In this document: positions 62,095-64,000 of the stretch, in pieces
How the letters are laid out: each line of letters begins with the position of its first letter
How positions within the stretch are numbered: the stretch's first letter is position 1
NCBI GenBank assembly: GCA_944548615.1
Contig: OX155960.1
Coordinates: 7,753,253 to 7,817,252 of the forward strand
DNA: 64,000 nucleotides
Source: Micropterix aruncella
Lineage: Eukaryota > Arthropoda > Insecta > Lepidoptera > Micropterigidae
Direction of reading: 5' to 3'
Program-made: the position numbers and the translations under genes
The notes under the pieces: model-generated
What the model saw: the letters and a program-made list of their open reading frames with translations, nothing else
Database searches by the model: none
What the model was told of the DNA's origin: nothing

Positions 62095-63883
62095 TGTCAT
62101 GAGCTCCGTTTATTTAATATTTAAACGTCATCGTCAGGATGGGAAAAGATGCTGTCTCACGGGCCGAAGGAACACGAAAGATGAAATACTGATTTTGTAA
62201 GTCCTCTTGAATCGAGGTTTGGGCGCCAGTGGCCTTCGGTGCGTGGGGAACAGCCGGAGCCTATGCAAAACTGCAAGCACAACTGGCCATCGTCTAGCGC
62301 AGCTGGCAATGGGGATGCAAGTCAATCCTTTGAGGAACCCAGCACTCAGCCGACGAGCCTTAATAACGGGTCGTGGGGAGTAAATCCTCAGGGCAAGGAT
62401 CGACCTACGGACGCGAGAGCACTCCGGGGAGCGGACGACATTGATTTTACTTTGGGAGGATTGAAAGAAACACCGCTTCTTAAGGTGGGGATATAGGGAT
62501 CTGGCAAGGACGAGGGTCTCCGCCCGTGTGTTCTATACTTATATAAATGGCCACTAAACTTGTTGATTACCTCTGAGGCTCTTCCTGAGTGCCCTTGAGC
62601 GCGAATTTAGCAATATTCCTTGGTTCCTGTGAAAGATGTCAATCTCCGCGTATCAACGTTCTGACGTCTACGCACACGCCCTCTGACGGCCGTCTGTCGC
62701 ACTGCCTGCGTGAACGATAATCGACCCGTTCCGCGTCGGTTCGGAACCTTGCTAAACCCCTGCTATATTTTATAAATTCTTCCTTGACGAGATGCGAATT
62801 TCGCCAGATATTAAATAATGAAATAAACATATATTTTGATTCTATGTAATTCCTCAGGCTGGAACCCCGCCTTCTCTTAATTTATTAACACCTGATTTTA
62901 TGTCCTTTTTATCCCTGTTTTCGTGGTAATAAGATGAAAGAAAAATAAAGAGTTATGAGTGAAATGAAGTTTTATTCCAAAGAAACGTGGCGACCTTACA
63001 ATATGGGTTTTTACCGCTTTTGCAGCGCGCGTGGGCGCTGCAGCTAAAATTATGAAAATATATTATAATATAAAGAAAGAAAAGGTTACACTTTTGGATC
63101 CGTGCGGGTATGCCGCTCGGGATCCCTGCGGGACGGAATTTACCGCGTGTCCCGGGTTATATTTTTACAAGTTATATTACAAATGTGCTGATTCTAAAAA
63201 TACGGCCCTCGTCTAATGTTAATGGTGAGCGGAGTGGAAAGGAGAGTACGTTTGAAAGGAATGAGTACGGATCGCTGTGATTGAGACCGATTTTGCCGAG
63301 CCGCGTAATGGCGGTCGGCGCAAACATTTGCAAAAGAAAAAATATATATACGGGATCTAATTTGCGCTTGGCGGCGCGGAATTACGGCCTATGCGTTTAA
63401 GTGAGGATCTGAATATTATTATGGCATACTAGAAATTTAGAAAAACGTGGCTGCGCAGAGCGCGTGGAAAGAACGACCTTAACATACGTTTGTTCACACT
63501 TGCCTGGGTAATGGGAGATGTAGAAAGATGCCAGCGACCACTGCTGCTAGTTAAAAGTATTTACACTGATTTTACTACTGATTAATGAATAATGCTTTCT
63601 CATTGAGATATGGCTGAATAGTGACCAGCCGGCCCGCGGCCGGAAGCCGCGGACCGCCGCCTCGATGACCGCTCTCCTCTGTGGTCCCTGTAAGAAGGAA
63701 GACCGTCTAAAATCGCCCGTTAAATTCGGTGCGTGAGAATTATCAAAACAATAGGGAGGGTCGTTGACCAATTCGCCGTGTACGGTTAATTGCTTATCGC
63801 ATTATCGTAACACGGTGAATGGCGAATATAAAATATTTATTTAAATAGAAAATAATAACAAGCAATGAACCTTGGGCATTGCA
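62095..63883 (-). repeat. 5' LTR of the gypsy element
   Basis: Same sequence as 50513-52301 shifted by 11,582 bases; I saw no difference when comparing lines. It drives transcription of the element leftward. Confidence 0.95.
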
Positions 63884-64000
63884 CCATTTATAAAAACAGG
63901 TCATAGGAAATCTAATGGAATTAGAGCGACTATCCTTTTTAATAAGTATACTTGCCTTTTTTATTTGCGAAATAAATAAAAAGTATTCAAAAATAAAACT
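63884..64000 (-). pseudogene. pogo/Tigger-like transposase relic, upstream part
   Basis: Directly beyond the CCAT duplication the minus strand reads MTCFYKW in a frame that joins, after one frameshift at the insertion point, the KYFIPR...ILDGHSSH part at 50.5 kb. The remaining ~90 bases are too worn to read. Confidence 0.45.

Larger units (their letters stand above)
50513..63883 (-). mobile_element. Complete Ty3/gypsy LTR retrotransposon, 13.4 kb
   Basis: It has two 1,789-bp LTRs, the CCAT target duplication (50509-50512 and 63884-63887), a tRNA primer-binding site at 62071-62088, gag, then pol by -1 frameshift, and long noncoding stretches on both sides (about 1.3 kb leader, 4.2 kb after pol). 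Domain order PR-RT-RH-IN in pol defines Ty3/gypsy (Metaviridae). No env-like long ORF. Both ORFs are uninterrupted and the LTRs read as identical, so the insertion is very recent in evolutionary terms. The length is unusually large for the coding content. It is an insect retrotransposon, not a described pathogen. Confidence 0.95.

Overview
The window is animal nuclear DNA, AT-rich and packed with transposable elements, most likely from a moth or butterfly. This is an inference from the Helitron ends (5' TCTATACTAATATTATAAAG, 3' CGGGTCAGCTAG), Jockey/CR1-like LINEs ending in short microsatellite tails, and a short run of the insect telomere unit TTAGG. I recognise no intact host protein-coding gene. 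Every long open frame I can name belongs to a mobile element.

Layout. 0-6.5 kb: a decayed ~5-kb DNA transposon of unassigned superfamily with terminal and subterminal repeats, interrupted by a TTAA-flanked MITE, then a LINE RNase H relic. 6.5-13 kb: GC-rich unassigned DNA, the first copy of a dispersed ~600-bp repeat (called R650 here), a 241-bp tandem repeat, a TA-flanked foldback MITE and a small copy of a palindromic element. 13.6-18.6 kb: a LINE reverse-transcriptase pseudogene, a foldback MITE, a Helitron helicase relic and LINE tails. 19-27 kb: a MITE, a Helitron end with minisatellite, a 117-bp tandem repeat, and two LINE C-terminal relics. 27-37 kb: several R650 copies (one with a 15-bp target-site duplication inside a LINE), a dead Tc1 transposon, a LINE C-terminal ORF interrupted by a ~210-bp-arm palindrome with its own 13-bp duplication, and two tRNA-derived SINEs. 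37-45.5 kb: tandem repeats, a MITE, LINE scraps, a young 5'-truncated LINE with an open reverse transcriptase, and a head-to-head R650 pair. 46.8-50.2 kb: a MITE and two Helitrons of one family in opposite orientation. 50.2-64 kb: a complete 13.4-kb Ty3/gypsy LTR retrotransposon on the minus strand, inserted in a pogo/Tigger-like transposase relic.

The best-preserved unit is the gypsy element (50513-63883). Its two 1,789-bp LTRs read as identical, it has a 4-bp target duplication (CCAT), intact gag and pol, and a textbook -1 frameshift signal (A AAA AAC, 8-nt spacer, 7-8-bp stem). It therefore looks recently mobile. The surrounding elements form nested insertions that give relative ages: transposase relic before gypsy; LINE before R650; LINE before palindromic element; old DNA transposon before MITE. 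All family names come from reading motifs by eye; no database search was possible.
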